This document shows positions 36,915-45,928 of a stretch of DNA of 64,000 bases, in pieces (the first letter of the stretch is position 1; every line of letters begins with the position of its first letter). Under the pieces are notes generated by a model. The model was not told the origin of the DNA. It saw nothing but the letters and a program-made list of their open reading frames with translations, and made no database searches. A program made the translations under genes and the position numbers. Origin of the DNA: Zoogloea dura (lineage in GTDB: Bacteria; Pseudomonadota; Gammaproteobacteria; Burkholderiales; Rhodocyclaceae); assembly GCF_012927165.1 (NCBI RefSeq), contig NZ_JABBGA010000003.1, positions 62,001 through 126,000 of the forward strand, written 5' to 3'.

Positions 36915-37427
36915 ATGCGTCACCGTGTCACCCTGCTGATCCTGACCCTCGCCCTGGCTGCCTGCAGCAACCTCTCCTCCAAGCCCAAGGAGGAGAGCTA
37001 CAAGCTCGAGAACTTCACGCCTGACTCACCCTACGAGCAGTCCTTCGAAGTGCCCCCCCAGGCGGCCTGCGAAGCCGGTCGGCGCGCGCTCCTCAGCCAG
37101 GGCTACCTGATCGACGAGAGCAAGCCCGACGCGGTCAAGGCCCGCAAGTTTTTCCAGCCCAACCGCGAAAGCCAGGTCCAGCTCACCTTCAGCCTTTTCT
37201 GCCTGGCCGAGGGCGAAGGGGCTGCCGTGTATGCCAACGTCCGCCAGGTCCGGGAGGAGCTGAAGGCCGGCTCGGCCAGCACCGGCCTGAGCGTCACCGG
37301 CATCGGCTCCCTGTCCCTGCCCTTCGGCGGCAACAACGAAACCCTGGTCAAGGTGGGCGAGGAAACCGTCACCGACGCCGACTTCTACGGGCGCTTCTTC
37401 GCCCTGATGCAATCCTTCATACGTTGA
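36915..37427 (+). CDS. DUF2242 lipoprotein
   Basis: A 170-residue protein with a lipoprotein signal (LALAACSN, acylated cysteine at residue 17). The rest matches DUF2242, known from Betaproteobacteria: SPYEQSFEVPPQAACEAGRRALLSQGYLI and the C-terminal DADFYGRFFALMQSF. Predicted to be anchored in the outer membrane (no D at +2; residue is S). Its stop and the start of the lytic transglycosylase share one base (TGATG), implying coupled translation and perhaps joint envelope work. Confidence 0.85.
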   Translation: MRHRVTLLILTLALAACSNLSSKPKEESYKLENFTPDSPYEQSFEVPPQAACEAGRRALLSQGYLIDESKPDAVKARKFFQPNRESQVQLTFSLFCLAEGEGAAVYANVRQVREELKAGSASTGLSVTGIGSLSLPFGGNNETLVKVGEETVTDADFYGRFFALMQSFIR

Positions 37428-38638
37428 TGAAACCACTCACCCGAATCCTTGCCGGGATCGCCCTGAGCGCCGCCGGCCTGGCCCACGGCGCACACGCCGC
37501 CGACCTCCCAGACCCATCGCGTTTCACCCCCTGCGTGGCCGAGCTGAAATCCGGCGCCACCGCCCGGGGAGTGTCCGGCAGCGGTTACGAGCGCCTCACC
37601 GCCAGCCTGCAGCCCGACCTGAAGGTACTGGACTTCCTCGATTACCAGCCCGAGTTCCGCACCCCGATCTGGGACTACCTCTCCGGCCTGGTGGACGACG
37701 AACGGGTTGCCGACGGGCAGGCCATGCTCAGGCAGTGGGGTGACACCCTCAACGCGGTGGCGGCCCGCTACAAGGTCGATCCGGCCACAGTGGTTGCCGT
37801 GTGGGGCGTGGAGAGCAACTTCGGCCGCAACTTCGGCTCCCGCCCCCTGCTCACCTCCCTGGCCACCCTGTCCTGCTACGGCCGCCGCCAGGCCTACTTC
37901 CGCGGCGAGTTCTTCGACGCCTTGAAGATCGTCGACGCCGGCGACGTGAAGGCCGAGCAGATGGTCGGCTCGTGGGCCGGCGCCTTCGGCCACACCCAGT
38001 TCATGCCCTCCACCTTCCTGCGCCTGGCCGTAGACTTTGACGGTGACGGCCGCCGCGACCTGGTCGGCAGCGTTCCCGACGCCCTCGCCTCCACCGCCAA
38101 CTTCCTGCGCAAGGCCGGCTGGCGCGAAGACGAGGTGTGGGGCTACGAAGTGCGCCTGCCCGCCGGCTTCGACGCCAGCAGCGCCGGCCGCCGCAACAAG
38201 CAGCCCCTGTCCGCCTGGGCCGCCCGCGGCCTCAAGCGCAGCGACGGCAGCCCCCTCGCCGGTGACGGCAACGCCGGCCTGCTGCTGCCCGCCGGCCCCA
38301 AGGGCCCGGCCTTCCTGGTGTTCCGCAACTTCGACGCCATCTACGGCTACAACGCCGCCGAGAGCTACGCCCTGGCCATCGCCCACCTGTCCGACCGGCT
38401 GCGCGGCGGCGGCGCCTTCACCACCCCCTGGCCCACCGACGATGCCGGCCTGTCCCGCGCCGAACGCCGCGAGCTGCAAGTCCTGCTGGCCGCCCGCGGC
38501 CATGCCATCGGCGCCATCGACGGCATGCTCGGCGACGCCAGCCGGGCCGCCATCCGGGTCGAACAGCAACGCCTCGGCCACACCGTGGACGGCCGTGCCG
38601 GGCAGAAGCTGCTCAAGGCGCTCAAGGAGAACCGTTGA
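37427..38638 (+). CDS. Lytic murein transglycosylase (MltB family) with PG-binding domain
   Basis: A 403-residue periplasmic enzyme: signal peptide residues 1-25 (AHGAHAA-D), SLT_2/MltB catalytic domain (residues ~30-330) with the catalytic glutamate E129 in [14 protein letters not shown] and [13 protein letters not shown], then a C-terminal peptidoglycan-binding domain (residues ~345-400, [20 protein letters not shown]). It cleaves glycan strands with 1,6-anhydro ring formation. No lipobox, unlike MltB proper, so it is the soluble type. The start is the ATG in TGATG; a TTG one codon earlier is possible. queF follows with the same TGATG arrangement. Confidence 0.93.
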   Translation: MKPLTRILAGIALSAAGLAHGAHAADLPDPSRFTPCVAELKSGATARGVSGSGYERLTASLQPDLKVLDFLDYQPEFRTPIWDYLSGLVDDERVADGQAMLRQWGDTLNAVAARYKVDPATVVAVWGVESNFGRNFGSRPLLTSLATLSCYGRRQAYFRGEFFDALKIVDAGDVKAEQMVGSWAGAFGHTQFMPSTFLRLAVDFDGDGRRDLVGSVPDALASTANFLRKAGWREDEVWGYEVRLPAGFDASSAGRRNKQPLSAWAARGLKRSDGSPLAGDGNAGLLLPAGPKGPAFLVFRNFDAIYGYNAAESYALAIAHLSDRLRGGGAFTTPWPTDDAGLSRAERRELQVLLAARGHAIGAIDGMLGDASRAAIRVEQQRLGHTVDGRAGQKLLKALKENR

Positions 38639-39480
38639 TGAGCACAGCAGCCTCTCACCCCGACGCCTCGCCCCTCGGCAAGGCCGTCGCCTACGCCGAG
38701 CATTACGCCCCCGAGCTGCTCTTCCCCATCGCCCGCCAAGGCAAGCGGGACGAGATCGGCATCGCGGCCGACGCCCTGCCCTTCATCGGCGAAGACTTGT
38801 GGACCGCCTTCGAGCTCTCCTGGCTCGGCCCCAGGGGCAAGCCGGAGGTGGCCCTGGCGCACTTCCGGGTGCCAGCTGATTCGCCCAACATCGTCGAGTC
38901 CAAGTCCTTCAAGCTCTACCTCAACGCCTTCAACCAAACCAAGGTGAACGACGTGGCCGAACTGCAGGCGACCCTCGCCCGCGATCTGTCCGCCGCCGCC
39001 GGCGCCCCGGTCACGGTGCAGGTCGAGCCCCTCTCCAGCCGCCCCGCACGGGCCATCGGCTACCCGCAGGGCGTGCTCCTCGACACCCTCGACATCGAGG
39101 TGGACCGCTACACCCCCGACCCCGGCCTGCTGCGCAGCGACGCCGGCCAGCCGGAGGTGGAGGAAACCTTGTATTCCCACCTGCTCAAGTCCAACTGTCT
39201 GGTCACCGGCCAGCCCGACTGGGGCATGGTGGCCATGCATTACCGCGGCGCCCCCATCGACCGGGAGGCCCTGCTGCGCTACATCATCTCCTTCCGCCGC
39301 CACAACGAATTCCACGAGCAGTGCGTGGAACGCATCTTCACCGACGTGCTGCGCCAGTGCCGCCCGGCCGAGCTGTGCGTGTGGGCCCGCTACACCCGCC
39401 GCGGCGGGCTGGACATCAACCCCTGCCGGCGCACGCCGGGCCTGCCCGCTCCGGCGGTCCTGGCGGAGGTGAGGCAATGA
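38638..39480 (+). CDS. queF: NADPH-dependent 7-cyano-7-deazaguanine reductase QueF
   Basis: A 280-residue bimodular QueF. It reduces preQ0 to preQ1 in queuosine synthesis. The catalytic cysteine is C187 in [15 protein letters not shown], and the partner histidine and glutamate lie in [13 protein letters not shown]. The N-terminal tunnelling-fold half carries [16 protein letters not shown]. Its TGATG junction with the transglycosylase and the 16-codon ORF at its end place it in a tight operon with murB. Confidence 0.96.
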   Translation: MSTAASHPDASPLGKAVAYAEHYAPELLFPIARQGKRDEIGIAADALPFIGEDLWTAFELSWLGPRGKPEVALAHFRVPADSPNIVESKSFKLYLNAFNQTKVNDVAELQATLARDLSAAAGAPVTVQVEPLSSRPARAIGYPQGVLLDTLDIEVDRYTPDPGLLRSDAGQPEVEETLYSHLLKSNCLVTGQPDWGMVAMHYRGAPIDREALLRYIISFRRHNEFHEQCVERIFTDVLRQCRPAELCVWARYTRRGGLDINPCRRTPGLPAPAVLAEVRQ

Positions 39481-39527
39481 GCGCCCCCGCCCGCCCGTCA
39501 CGCTGCACCAGGAAGATCGCGCCATGA
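39477..39527 (+). CDS. 16-codon ORF bridging queF and murB
   Basis: Reads [16 protein letters not shown] and stops. Its ATG overlaps the queF stop (ATGA, 39477-39480) and its stop overlaps the murB start (ATGA, 39524-39527), so it exactly fills the gap between the two genes. A strong ribosome-binding site, GGAGGTGAGG, lies 7 bases before its ATG, while murB has its own weaker AGGAAG. It may be a coupling or leader peptide rather than a functional protein. I know of no family. Confidence 0.45.
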   Translation: MSAPARPSRCTRKIAP

Positions 39528-40579
39528 GCCGCAACCCCACCGTCTCCGCCGACAGCCTGCTGCGCCAGGACGTACCGCTCGACAGCCTCAACACCCTGCG
39601 CCTGCCCGCCCGGGCCGCCTGGTTCGCCGCGGTGGACGAGGTGGACGGCCTGCGCGCCGTGCTCGACGACCCGCGGGTGGCCGGCCTGCCCCGCCTGGTG
39701 CTCGGCGGCGGCTCCAACCTGGTGCTCACCGGCGATTTTCCCGGCCTGGTGCTGCACGTGGCCTTCCATGGGCGCAACCGCATCCAGGAAGACACGGATG
39801 CCTTCTTCGTGCGTGCCGGCGGCGGCGAGAACTGGCACGACTTCGTGCGCTGGACCCTCGACATGGGCATGCCCGGCCTCGAGAACCTGTCCCTCATCCC
39901 CGGCACCGTGGGCGCCGCGCCGGTACAGAACATCGGCGCCTACGGCCTGGAGATGGCCGAGCACTTCTACAGCCTGCGCGCCTACGACCTGGAAACCGGC
40001 AAGACCGTGGGCTTCGACAAGCGCGACTGCGCCTTCGGCTACCGCGACAGCTTCTTCAAGCAGGCCGGCAAGGGCCGCTACCTGATCGCCGCCGTCACCT
40101 TCCGCCTGCCCAAGGCGTGGGCGCCCAACACCGGCTATGCCGACGTGGCCCGTGAGCTGGAGACCCAAGGCATCGCTCACCCCAACGCCCTGCAGGTGTC
40201 GGACGCGGTCATCGCCATCCGCCGCCGCAAGCTGCCCGACCCGGCCGAGATCGGCAACGCCGGCAGCTTCTTCAAGAACCCGGTGGTGGACGCCGCCAGC
40301 CATGCCTGCCTGGCCGCCGCCCACCCGGGCCTGCCCAGCTACCCGCAGCCCGACGGGCGGGTCAAGCTGGCCGCCGGCTGGCTGATCGAGCAGGCCGGCT
40401 GGAAGGGCCGCCGCCTCGGCCCGGTGGGCTGCTACGACAAGCAGGCCCTGGTGCTGGTCAACCATGGCGGCGCCACCGGTGCCGACGTGCTTGCCACCAG
40501 CCGCGCGGTACAGCGCGACGTGCAGGCCCGCTTCGGGGTTGAGCTGGAGCCGGAGCCCGTCTTCGCTGGGGAGGCGTAG
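39524..40579 (+). CDS. murB: UDP-N-acetylenolpyruvoylglucosamine reductase MurB (type I)
   Basis: A 351-residue flavoenzyme of peptidoglycan precursor synthesis, reducing the enolpyruvyl group to UDP-MurNAc with NADPH. Seen: the FAD-binding part [36 protein letters not shown], the type I loop with [10 protein letters not shown], the catalytic serine in [11 protein letters not shown] and the C-terminal glutamate region ELEPEPVF. Length fits type I enzymes. The start overlaps the bridging ORF stop. A predicted FliA promoter begins 10 bases after its stop. Confidence 0.96.
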   Translation: MSRNPTVSADSLLRQDVPLDSLNTLRLPARAAWFAAVDEVDGLRAVLDDPRVAGLPRLVLGGGSNLVLTGDFPGLVLHVAFHGRNRIQEDTDAFFVRAGGGENWHDFVRWTLDMGMPGLENLSLIPGTVGAAPVQNIGAYGLEMAEHFYSLRAYDLETGKTVGFDKRDCAFGYRDSFFKQAGKGRYLIAAVTFRLPKAWAPNTGYADVARELETQGIAHPNALQVSDAVIAIRRRKLPDPAEIGNAGSFFKNPVVDAASHACLAAAHPGLPSYPQPDGRVKLAAGWLIEQAGWKGRRLGPVGCYDKQALVLVNHGGATGADVLATSRAVQRDVQARFGVELEPEPVFAGEA

Positions 40580-40589
40580 AAAGGTGCCC

Positions 40590-40616
40590 TAAAGCTTTTC
40601 GGAACCATGCCGAAAA
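40590..40616 (+). promoter_or_regulatory. Sigma-28 (FliA) flagellar promoter
   Basis: TAAAGCTT (40590-40597), an 11-base spacer, then GCCGAAAA (40609-40616) match the sigma-28 consensus TAAAGTTT-N11-GCCGATAA with one mismatch in each box and exact spacing. The predicted start near 40624 leaves a ~24-nt leader with GGAG before the gene at 40648. Confidence 0.75.
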
Positions 40617-40647
40617 CCCGGGACCCAGTCCAAAAGCGGAGAAAGTA

Positions 40648-41214
40648 ATGACAGCAGCAGACGAACGTCGCGGCACCAGCGCCCACATGCCCGATCTGGA
40701 CTGGAGCCAGGTGCGTGAGACCGTGCTGATGCTCGAGCTGGCGGTCGGCCAGATCGAAGCGGCGATGAAGGAAGGCCACAGCTCGGTGGAAGTGCTGACC
40801 GACTCCTTCACGTCGATGGCCGGCTACATGCGCATGATGGGCACGGCCCTCGAGCAGCTGCCCGACTCCCCCGCCACCGCCCAGCTCAAGGAATCGCTGA
40901 TCGGCCACGCCGCCGAAGTGGCCGGCCGGGTCCAGAAATCCATCATCGCCTTCCAGTTCTACGACAAGCTCAGCCAGCGCCTGGCCCACGTCTCCCACAG
41001 TCTGGAAGCGCTCAGCAGCCTGGTCACCGACCAGCGCAAGCTCTACAACCCCTTCGAGTGGGTCGCCCTGCAGGAAAAGATCCGCGCCAAATACTCCACC
41101 CGCGAAGAGCTCGACATGTTCAACGCGGTGATGCAGGGCATGCCGGTGAAGGAAGCGCTGGACCAGTACAAGGCCGAGATGAAGGATAAAGGCGACGACG
41201 TCGAACTCTTCTGA
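40648..41214 (+). CDS. CheZ-like protein, probably flagellar/chemotaxis regulon
   Basis: A 188-residue all-helical soluble protein. Its most telling part is IIAFQFYDKLSQRLAHVSHS, which contains D106-x3-Q110. In CheZ phosphatases the same D-x3-Q arrangement (D143 and Q147 in E. coli) sits on a long helix and attacks phospho-CheY. Overall similarity to CheZ is low, so this may be a divergent CheZ or a related phosphatase. A near-consensus FliA promoter upstream supports a motility role. The ATG is preceded by GGAG. No other chemotaxis genes are in the window, and a structured repeat begins at its stop codon. Confidence 0.6.
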   Translation: MTAADERRGTSAHMPDLDWSQVRETVLMLELAVGQIEAAMKEGHSSVEVLTDSFTSMAGYMRMMGTALEQLPDSPATAQLKESLIGHAAEVAGRVQKSIIAFQFYDKLSQRLAHVSHSLEALSSLVTDQRKLYNPFEWVALQEKIRAKYSTREELDMFNAVMQGMPVKEALDQYKAEMKDKGDDVELF

Positions 41215-41335
41215 ACGCACCCCGTAAAGCTACTGCGCGCCCCGATCTTGCAACTCCGGTGCTCGCCGTACTCATGTACGGCTGTGCTCCTCATTGCGAC
41301 CTCGGGGCGCTCGCTACGCTTTCCGGGGCACGTTC
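41213..41335 (+). repeat. Structured ~120-bp repeat, copy B (terminator-like)
   Basis: Same element as 28761-28879: shared core CTACTGCGC, the central GCTCGCCGTACTCATGTACG hairpin region and CGCTCGCTACGC. Its outer arms, GAACG-N2-CCCCG-N-AAAGC and the complementary GCTTT-N-CGGGG-N2-CGTTC, differ in sequence from those of copy A but pair with each other. It also has GCGCCCCG/CGGGGCGC inside. It begins at the stop codon of the CheZ-like gene and is followed by a run of seven T residues (41347-41353), as in an intrinsic terminator. Confidence 0.78.
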
Positions 41336-41443
41336 GAAATCGCGGTTTTTTTGTAAGGCTTTCTGATGGGGCGGCGGGGGTGGGGGTAAAGGCGTAAACT
41401 GCGGCGCCTTCCGTTTAAACCTACCCTACTGCCGGATTCCGCA

Positions 41444-41806
41444 ATGCCGCCCGTCATCCATTTTGCCGACCCTGCTCCCGACCCCGTCGAAGACCGCCCC
41501 GCTGCCAGCCGGGCGATTGGTGCGCCGCCGCTGCGCCTGACCGCGGAGCGCTACGCGGCCGAGGACGGGGCGCTGTCGATGGGCGACTGGGAATGCGAGC
41601 CGGGGGCCTGGCGGATCGCCTTCCACGAAGGGCGGCACGAGTTCTTCCAGGTGGTCCGCGGCCGCCTGCGCATCATCGACACGGCAGGCAACGCGCGGGA
41701 GTTCGGCCCCGGCGACGCGGGCATCATCCCCACCGGCTTCATCGGCACCTTCGAGGTGGTAGAGCCCGTGCTCAAGCGCTACGTGATGTTCGACCGCAAG
41801 GGTTAG
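41444..41806 (+). CDS. Cupin-domain protein (EutQ/DUF861-like)
   Basis: A 120-residue single cupin. The core reads AFHEGRHEFFQVVRGRLRIID followed by FGPGDAGIIPTGFIGTFEVVE, the two cupin motifs. The usual metal-binding residues are only partly kept (H and E in motif 1). It resembles the DUF861 group, which includes small-molecule-binding proteins and (S)-ureidoglycine-type enzymes, but no pathway neighbours are present. Start at 41444 with no strong ribosome-binding site. Confidence 0.8.
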   Translation: MPPVIHFADPAPDPVEDRPAASRAIGAPPLRLTAERYAAEDGALSMGDWECEPGAWRIAFHEGRHEFFQVVRGRLRIIDTAGNAREFGPGDAGIIPTGFIGTFEVVEPVLKRYVMFDRKG

Positions 41807-41849
41807 CCGCCCCTGCGTCAGCTCCTCACGTGGTTAGCCCCTAAAGCGG

Positions 41850-42653
41850 TCACCCCCTAACGCTGTCCGCCCAGTCGGCCAGGGCCCGGGCGGCCTCTTC
41901 CCATTGCGGGTCCAGCATCAGCATGTGCCCGGCACCGTCCACCACCACCTGCCGGGCGCGCCAGGAGAGGGCCGTGAAGAACAGCATCGACGGGGGGAAC
42001 ACCGCGTCCTCGCGCCCACCCATCACCAGCGCGGGGATGTCCGGCCGGCGCCCGACGGGGTGGAAGGGCAGGGTCGCCATCTCGGCCACCGCCTGTTCCG
42101 ATTCGTCCTGGATCATCGGCAGGCAAGCCAGCACCGCGTCAAGCGACATCTCCGGCGAGAAATACACCTCGGCCATCACCTCCAGCGTGCGCTGGGTGGG
42201 GTGGCCGGACGTCACCCGCGGCAGCTCGGCGAAGAACTCCGGCCGGGTCAGCGCCAGGCGGGCCGCCGATCCGCCAGTGCCGGTGGGCGGCACCGGCGAC
42301 AGCAGGGCCAGGCCGGCCGCCTGGCCGCTCGCCAGGTAGCGCTGCACCACCAGGCTGCCCATGGAATGCCCGACCAGGATGGGCAGGGCCGGCAGGCTGG
42401 CGACCGCCTCCGCCAGGTCCACCGCATAGTCGGCCAGCCCGAACCCGTGCAGCGATGCCCGCGCCGCGCTCTGCCCGTGGCCGGACAGGTCCACGGTGTA
42501 GCAATCAAAGCCCCGCGCATTGAAATAGGGGACAAAGTTCGGCATCCAGCACAAGGCGTGGGTGTAGGCACCGTGCACGAACAGCAGCGGCGGGCGGCTT
42601 CCCGCGGGGGTGGCGGCAGGGTGGGCGTAGAGCTTGAAATTCCGGATCGGCAT
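41850..42653 (-). CDS. Alpha/beta hydrolase
   Basis: A 267-residue alpha/beta-hydrolase-fold protein with the full triad visible: nucleophile serine in VGHSMGSLV, aspartate in GGREDAVFPP, histidine in DGAGHMLML. The oxyanion region is FVHGAYTHALCW. A lid segment lies at residues ~130-190. Substrate unknown; esterases, lipases and haloalkane-type enzymes share this layout. Start at MPIRNFKLYA; the longer frame to 42980 runs into the trmA promoter region and gene start and is rejected. It is divergent from trmA. Confidence 0.88.
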   Translation of the reverse strand: MPIRNFKLYAHPAATPAGSRPPLLFVHGAYTHALCWMPNFVPYFNARGFDCYTVDLSGHGQSAARASLHGFGLADYAVDLAEAVASLPALPILVGHSMGSLVVQRYLASGQAAGLALLSPVPPTGTGGSAARLALTRPEFFAELPRVTSGHPTQRTLEVMAEVYFSPEMSLDAVLACLPMIQDESEQAVAEMATLPFHPVGRRPDIPALVMGGREDAVFPPSMLFFTALSWRARQVVVDGAGHMLMLDPQWEEAARALADWADSVRG

Positions 42654-42851
42654 GATGGGTCGGCAGTGAATGGGGTCGGGGCTTGGAACGCCAGGCAGGG
42701 CGCGGGTTCCGGCACGGGGCGGATTCCATGCCCGGGCCGCGCGGCGGGCAGGCCCCGGCGGCCCGCCGCGCACGGGCTCCCCCGGCAGGCCCGAGAAGCG
42801 TATATTCGCCCCTCTTTCGCCGGCCACCGCCGGCCAGCCGGTTGCCCCGCC

Positions 42852-43949
42852 ATGCCCCTTCCCAGCATCAACCCCGCCGACTACGACCACCAGCTTGCCG
42901 CCAAGGTGGCGGCCTTCAAGGCCGATTTCGCCGGCTTCGGCCTGCCCGAGCCCCTTGTGCACGCCTCCGCGCCCCTCCACTACCGGCTACGCGCCGAATT
43001 CCGCATGTGGCACGAGGGCGACCGGGTGGACTACGCCATGTTCGACTCGGACGACCCGAAGACCCCGGTGATCATCCAGGACTTTCCGGCCGTCGCCGCC
43101 CCCATCGCGCAGGCCATGCCGGTGCTGCGCGAGCGCCTGATGGCCAGCGAGCCCCTCAAGCGCAAGATCTTCCAGGTGGACTTCCTGGCCACCCTGAGCG
43201 GCCGGCTGATGATCTGCCTGGTCTACCACCGGCCCCTCGACGAGGCCTGGGAGGCCGCCGCTCGCGAACTGGCCACGGCCATGGACGCCCAGATCATCGG
43301 GCGCAGCCGCAAGCAGAAGATCGTGGTCGGCCAGGACTGGCTGCTCGAGGAGTTCGAGCTGGACGGCCGGCTACTGCGCTACCAGCAGATCGAGGGCAGC
43401 TTCACCCAGCCCAATGGCGGCGTGAACCGCCAGATGCTGGGCTGGGCCTGCCACCAGGTGGAGGGCGCAGGCGGCGACCTGCTGGAGCTCTACTGCGGCA
43501 ACGGCAATTTCACCATGGCCCTGGCACCGCGCTTTGGCCGAGTGCTGGCCACCGAGGTCAGCAAGTCATCGGTCAAGGCCGCCCACTACAACCTGGAAGC
43601 CAACGGCGTCGGCAATGTGACGATGGTGCGCATGTCCAGCGACGAGATCAGCGATGCCCTGGCCGGCGGCCGCGAATACAAGCGCATGCAGGGAGTGGAC
43701 CTGCCCGGCTACGACTTCAGCACCCTCTTCGTGGACCCGCCGCGCATGGGCCTGGACGACGCCACCGTGGCCCTGGCCCGGCGCTTTCCGAACATCCTGT
43801 ACATCTCCTGCAACCCGCAGACCCTGCACGCCAACGTGGCGGCCCTGGCGGACACCCACGAGATCCGCGCCGCAGCGGTGTTCGACCAGTTCCCGTACAC
43901 CCATCACCTGGAATGCGGCCTGCTGCTGACCCGCCGCCCGGAGGCCTGA
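42852..43949 (+). CDS. trmA: tRNA (uracil-54-C5)-methyltransferase TrmA
   Basis: A 365-residue SAM-dependent enzyme making T54 in the T-loop of tRNA. Motifs: SAM site ELYCGNGNFTMALAPRF, FVDPPRMGLDDAT, nucleophile C320 in YISCNPQTL and general base glutamate in THHLECGLLL. It lacks the TRAM domain and FeS cluster cysteines of RlmC/RlmD, which fits TrmA. The start MPLPSINPADYDHQL matches the family N-terminus. Its stop overlaps the next start by one base (TGATG). Confidence 0.95.
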   Translation: MPLPSINPADYDHQLAAKVAAFKADFAGFGLPEPLVHASAPLHYRLRAEFRMWHEGDRVDYAMFDSDDPKTPVIIQDFPAVAAPIAQAMPVLRERLMASEPLKRKIFQVDFLATLSGRLMICLVYHRPLDEAWEAAARELATAMDAQIIGRSRKQKIVVGQDWLLEEFELDGRLLRYQQIEGSFTQPNGGVNRQMLGWACHQVEGAGGDLLELYCGNGNFTMALAPRFGRVLATEVSKSSVKAAHYNLEANGVGNVTMVRMSSDEISDALAGGREYKRMQGVDLPGYDFSTLFVDPPRMGLDDATVALARRFPNILYISCNPQTLHANVAALADTHEIRAAAVFDQFPYTHHLECGLLLTRRPEA

Positions 43950-44443
43950 TGGACACCACCGCCTTCGACGAAGCCGGCGAGCCCGACAGCATCCACGAGG
44001 CGCGCCTGTGGCGGGACAACGGCTGGACCGCCCGGGTCATCAAGAACGAGGACGATGACGGCTGGGCCGTGGAGATGATCAAGGACGGCGAGGCCGAGCC
44101 GGCACTGGTGGGGCCGTGGACCATGGGCCGCGACAAGAAGAACCCCAAGCCCCTCGACGCCCCGGCCTTCCAGACCCTGGTCAAGACCGCCTCCGAAGTG
44201 CTGCGCCGCCACGAGCAGCACCTCCACGCCCTGTATCACAAGCGGCTCAGCATCAGCACCGACGACGGGCCGGTGGACGTCTTCCTCGACATCGTGCCCG
44301 ACGAGTACGAGCCCTACGCCACCCTGTCGGCCCGCAACAGCTTCGACGAGCTGCTGGCCGAGGTGCGCGTCGCCGCCAGCTTCAAGCTCGACCGGCGCAG
44401 CGCCCAGAGCTGGGTGGACAGCGGCTTTGCCAGACCGCAGTAG
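43949..44443 (+). CDS. Conserved protein of unknown function
   Basis: A 164-residue soluble, acidic protein. It starts MDTTAFDEAGEPDSIHEARLW, followed by NGWTARVIKNEDDDGWAVEM, with a helical middle (ASEVLRRHEQHLHALYHKRL) and a C-terminal SWVDSGFARPQ. I see no catalytic motif, signal or membrane segment. It is translationally coupled to trmA (TGATG), so it is certainly expressed with it. It may assist tRNA modification or simply be co-transcribed; no function is claimed. Confidence 0.75.
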   Translation: MDTTAFDEAGEPDSIHEARLWRDNGWTARVIKNEDDDGWAVEMIKDGEAEPALVGPWTMGRDKKNPKPLDAPAFQTLVKTASEVLRRHEQHLHALYHKRLSISTDDGPVDVFLDIVPDEYEPYATLSARNSFDELLAEVRVAASFKLDRRSAQSWVDSGFARPQ

Positions 44444-44541
44444 GCGCTCAAGAGCGCTCCCGCCACGCCGTTAGGGCTTTTCCCCGCATAATGGGGAAAC
44501 GATCGATCCCCCGCCCCCGGATGACGTGAAGAGAGCCTGTC

Positions 44542-45720
44542 TTGCCCATTGCGCCCCCCAGCCTGCGCCCCCGGCTGCCCGACACACCGGGCGGTGACCG
44601 CCCGGAGACGGCGACACAGCGCCTGTCCTGGGTCGTGCAGATGCACTACCGGATGCGCACCGCCGCCTTCGGCATGCTCTTCCTGGCGGTCTGCCTGCAC
44701 GCCCGGGTCGAGGCGGTCAGCGCCAGCATCTGGCTCTTCCTCGGCGTGCTGCTGATTGTTTACCCGCACCTGCAGTTCCGCCGTGCGCGGAGCTCCAGCG
44801 CCCCGCTGGACACTGAGATGCACAACCTCAGCGCCGACTCGCTCCTCCTCGGCATGGCGGCGGCGGCCCTCGGCTTTCCCCTGTGGATCACCTTCTCGTC
44901 CCTGCTCGGCACCCTCTCCAACAACACCGCCAACAAGGGCTGGCCCGGCGTCGCCGAGACCCTGCTGGCCTTCTCCACCGGCGCCCTGATCGGCGGCCTG
45001 GTGTGGGGCTTCCGCCTGGTCCCCGGCAATGATCTGCCGACCACCCTGCTGTGCATCGTCTGCCTGACCGCCTACCTGGTGGCCATGGGCCACATCGCCT
45101 TCACCCGCATCCAGCGCCTGCGCGACACCCGCGAGGCCCTGCAGCAGCGCGAACGCGACCTGCTGGCCGCCAACGACGCCCTGCAGCGCAACCTGCAGGC
45201 CATCGACGCCCTGCAGGCGCAGCTGCGCGAGCAGGCCATCCGCGACCCGCTCACCGGGCTCTACAACCGCCGCTACCTGGACGCCACCCTGCAGCGGGAG
45301 CTCGCCCGCAGCCAGCGCGACGACCAGCCCCTGGCTCTGATCCTGATGGACCTGGACCACTTCAAGCGGGTCAATGACACCTACGGCCACCAGGCCGGCG
45401 ACGCAGTCCTGCTGCAGCTGGCCCGGCTCCTCACCGAGATGGCCCGCGCCGGCGATGTGGCCAGCCGCCATGGCGGCGAGGAGTTCCTGCTGCTGATGCC
45501 CACCATGTCCCTGGCCACCGCCCGGGAACGGGCCGAGGCCCTGCGCCACGCCTTCGGCAGCCGCGGGATCCCCTTCGGCGGCCTCACGCTGCACGCCACC
45601 CTGTCCATCGGCATCGCCGCCTGCCCCGACCACGGCAACACCGCCGAGGACCTGTTCCGCCACGCCGACCGCAGCCTCTACCAGGCCAAGCACGGCGGGC
45701 GAAACCGGGTGGAAGGCTGA
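44542..45720 (+). CDS. MASE2-GGDEF diguanylate cyclase
   Basis: A ~392-residue membrane protein. The N-terminal ~200 residues hold about five hydrophobic segments of the MASE2 type (MRTAAFGMLFLAVCLHARVE), then a coiled coil (residues ~192-235, REALQQRERDLLAANDALQRN) and a GGDEF domain with active site GGEEF (311-315) and an intact inhibitory RxxD site (RAGD, 5 residues before). It should make c-di-GMP. The chosen start is a TTG preceded by GAGAG; the ATG of MHYRMRTAAF at 44641 is a real alternative and would remove 33 unconserved residues. Confidence 0.9.
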   Translation: MPIAPPSLRPRLPDTPGGDRPETATQRLSWVVQMHYRMRTAAFGMLFLAVCLHARVEAVSASIWLFLGVLLIVYPHLQFRRARSSSAPLDTEMHNLSADSLLLGMAAAALGFPLWITFSSLLGTLSNNTANKGWPGVAETLLAFSTGALIGGLVWGFRLVPGNDLPTTLLCIVCLTAYLVAMGHIAFTRIQRLRDTREALQQRERDLLAANDALQRNLQAIDALQAQLREQAIRDPLTGLYNRRYLDATLQRELARSQRDDQPLALILMDLDHFKRVNDTYGHQAGDAVLLQLARLLTEMARAGDVASRHGGEEFLLLMPTMSLATARERAEALRHAFGSRGIPFGGLTLHATLSIGIAACPDHGNTAEDLFRHADRSLYQAKHGGRNRVEG

Positions 45721-45928
45721 ATCACCCGCGAAAATTGAGCCAGGACAGGGCCACGCCGCCAGCGCCACGCTAGGCTGCGCTCCATGAAGCCCGCGCGCCC
45801 CCGGCCCTTCCTTCCGCCCCCCGCCACGCCCGCCCGGCCAGCGCCGGAGATCGCCGCACGGACCGCCCCCTGCGCTAGCATCCTCCCTTTGCCCGGGCAG
45901 TCGCCCGGCACCCCACAAGGAGAGAACG

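Noticed and set aside
42683-44443. A 586-codon frame ending with the gene after trmA
   Set aside because: The first part is out of frame with trmA and low-complexity; the real start is the TGATG junction at 43949.
44478-44499. TTTCCCC...GGGGAAA hairpin before the MASE2-GGDEF gene as a terminator
   Set aside because: The stem is only 7 pairs with a 7-base AT-rich loop and no T-run follows, so I do not call it.
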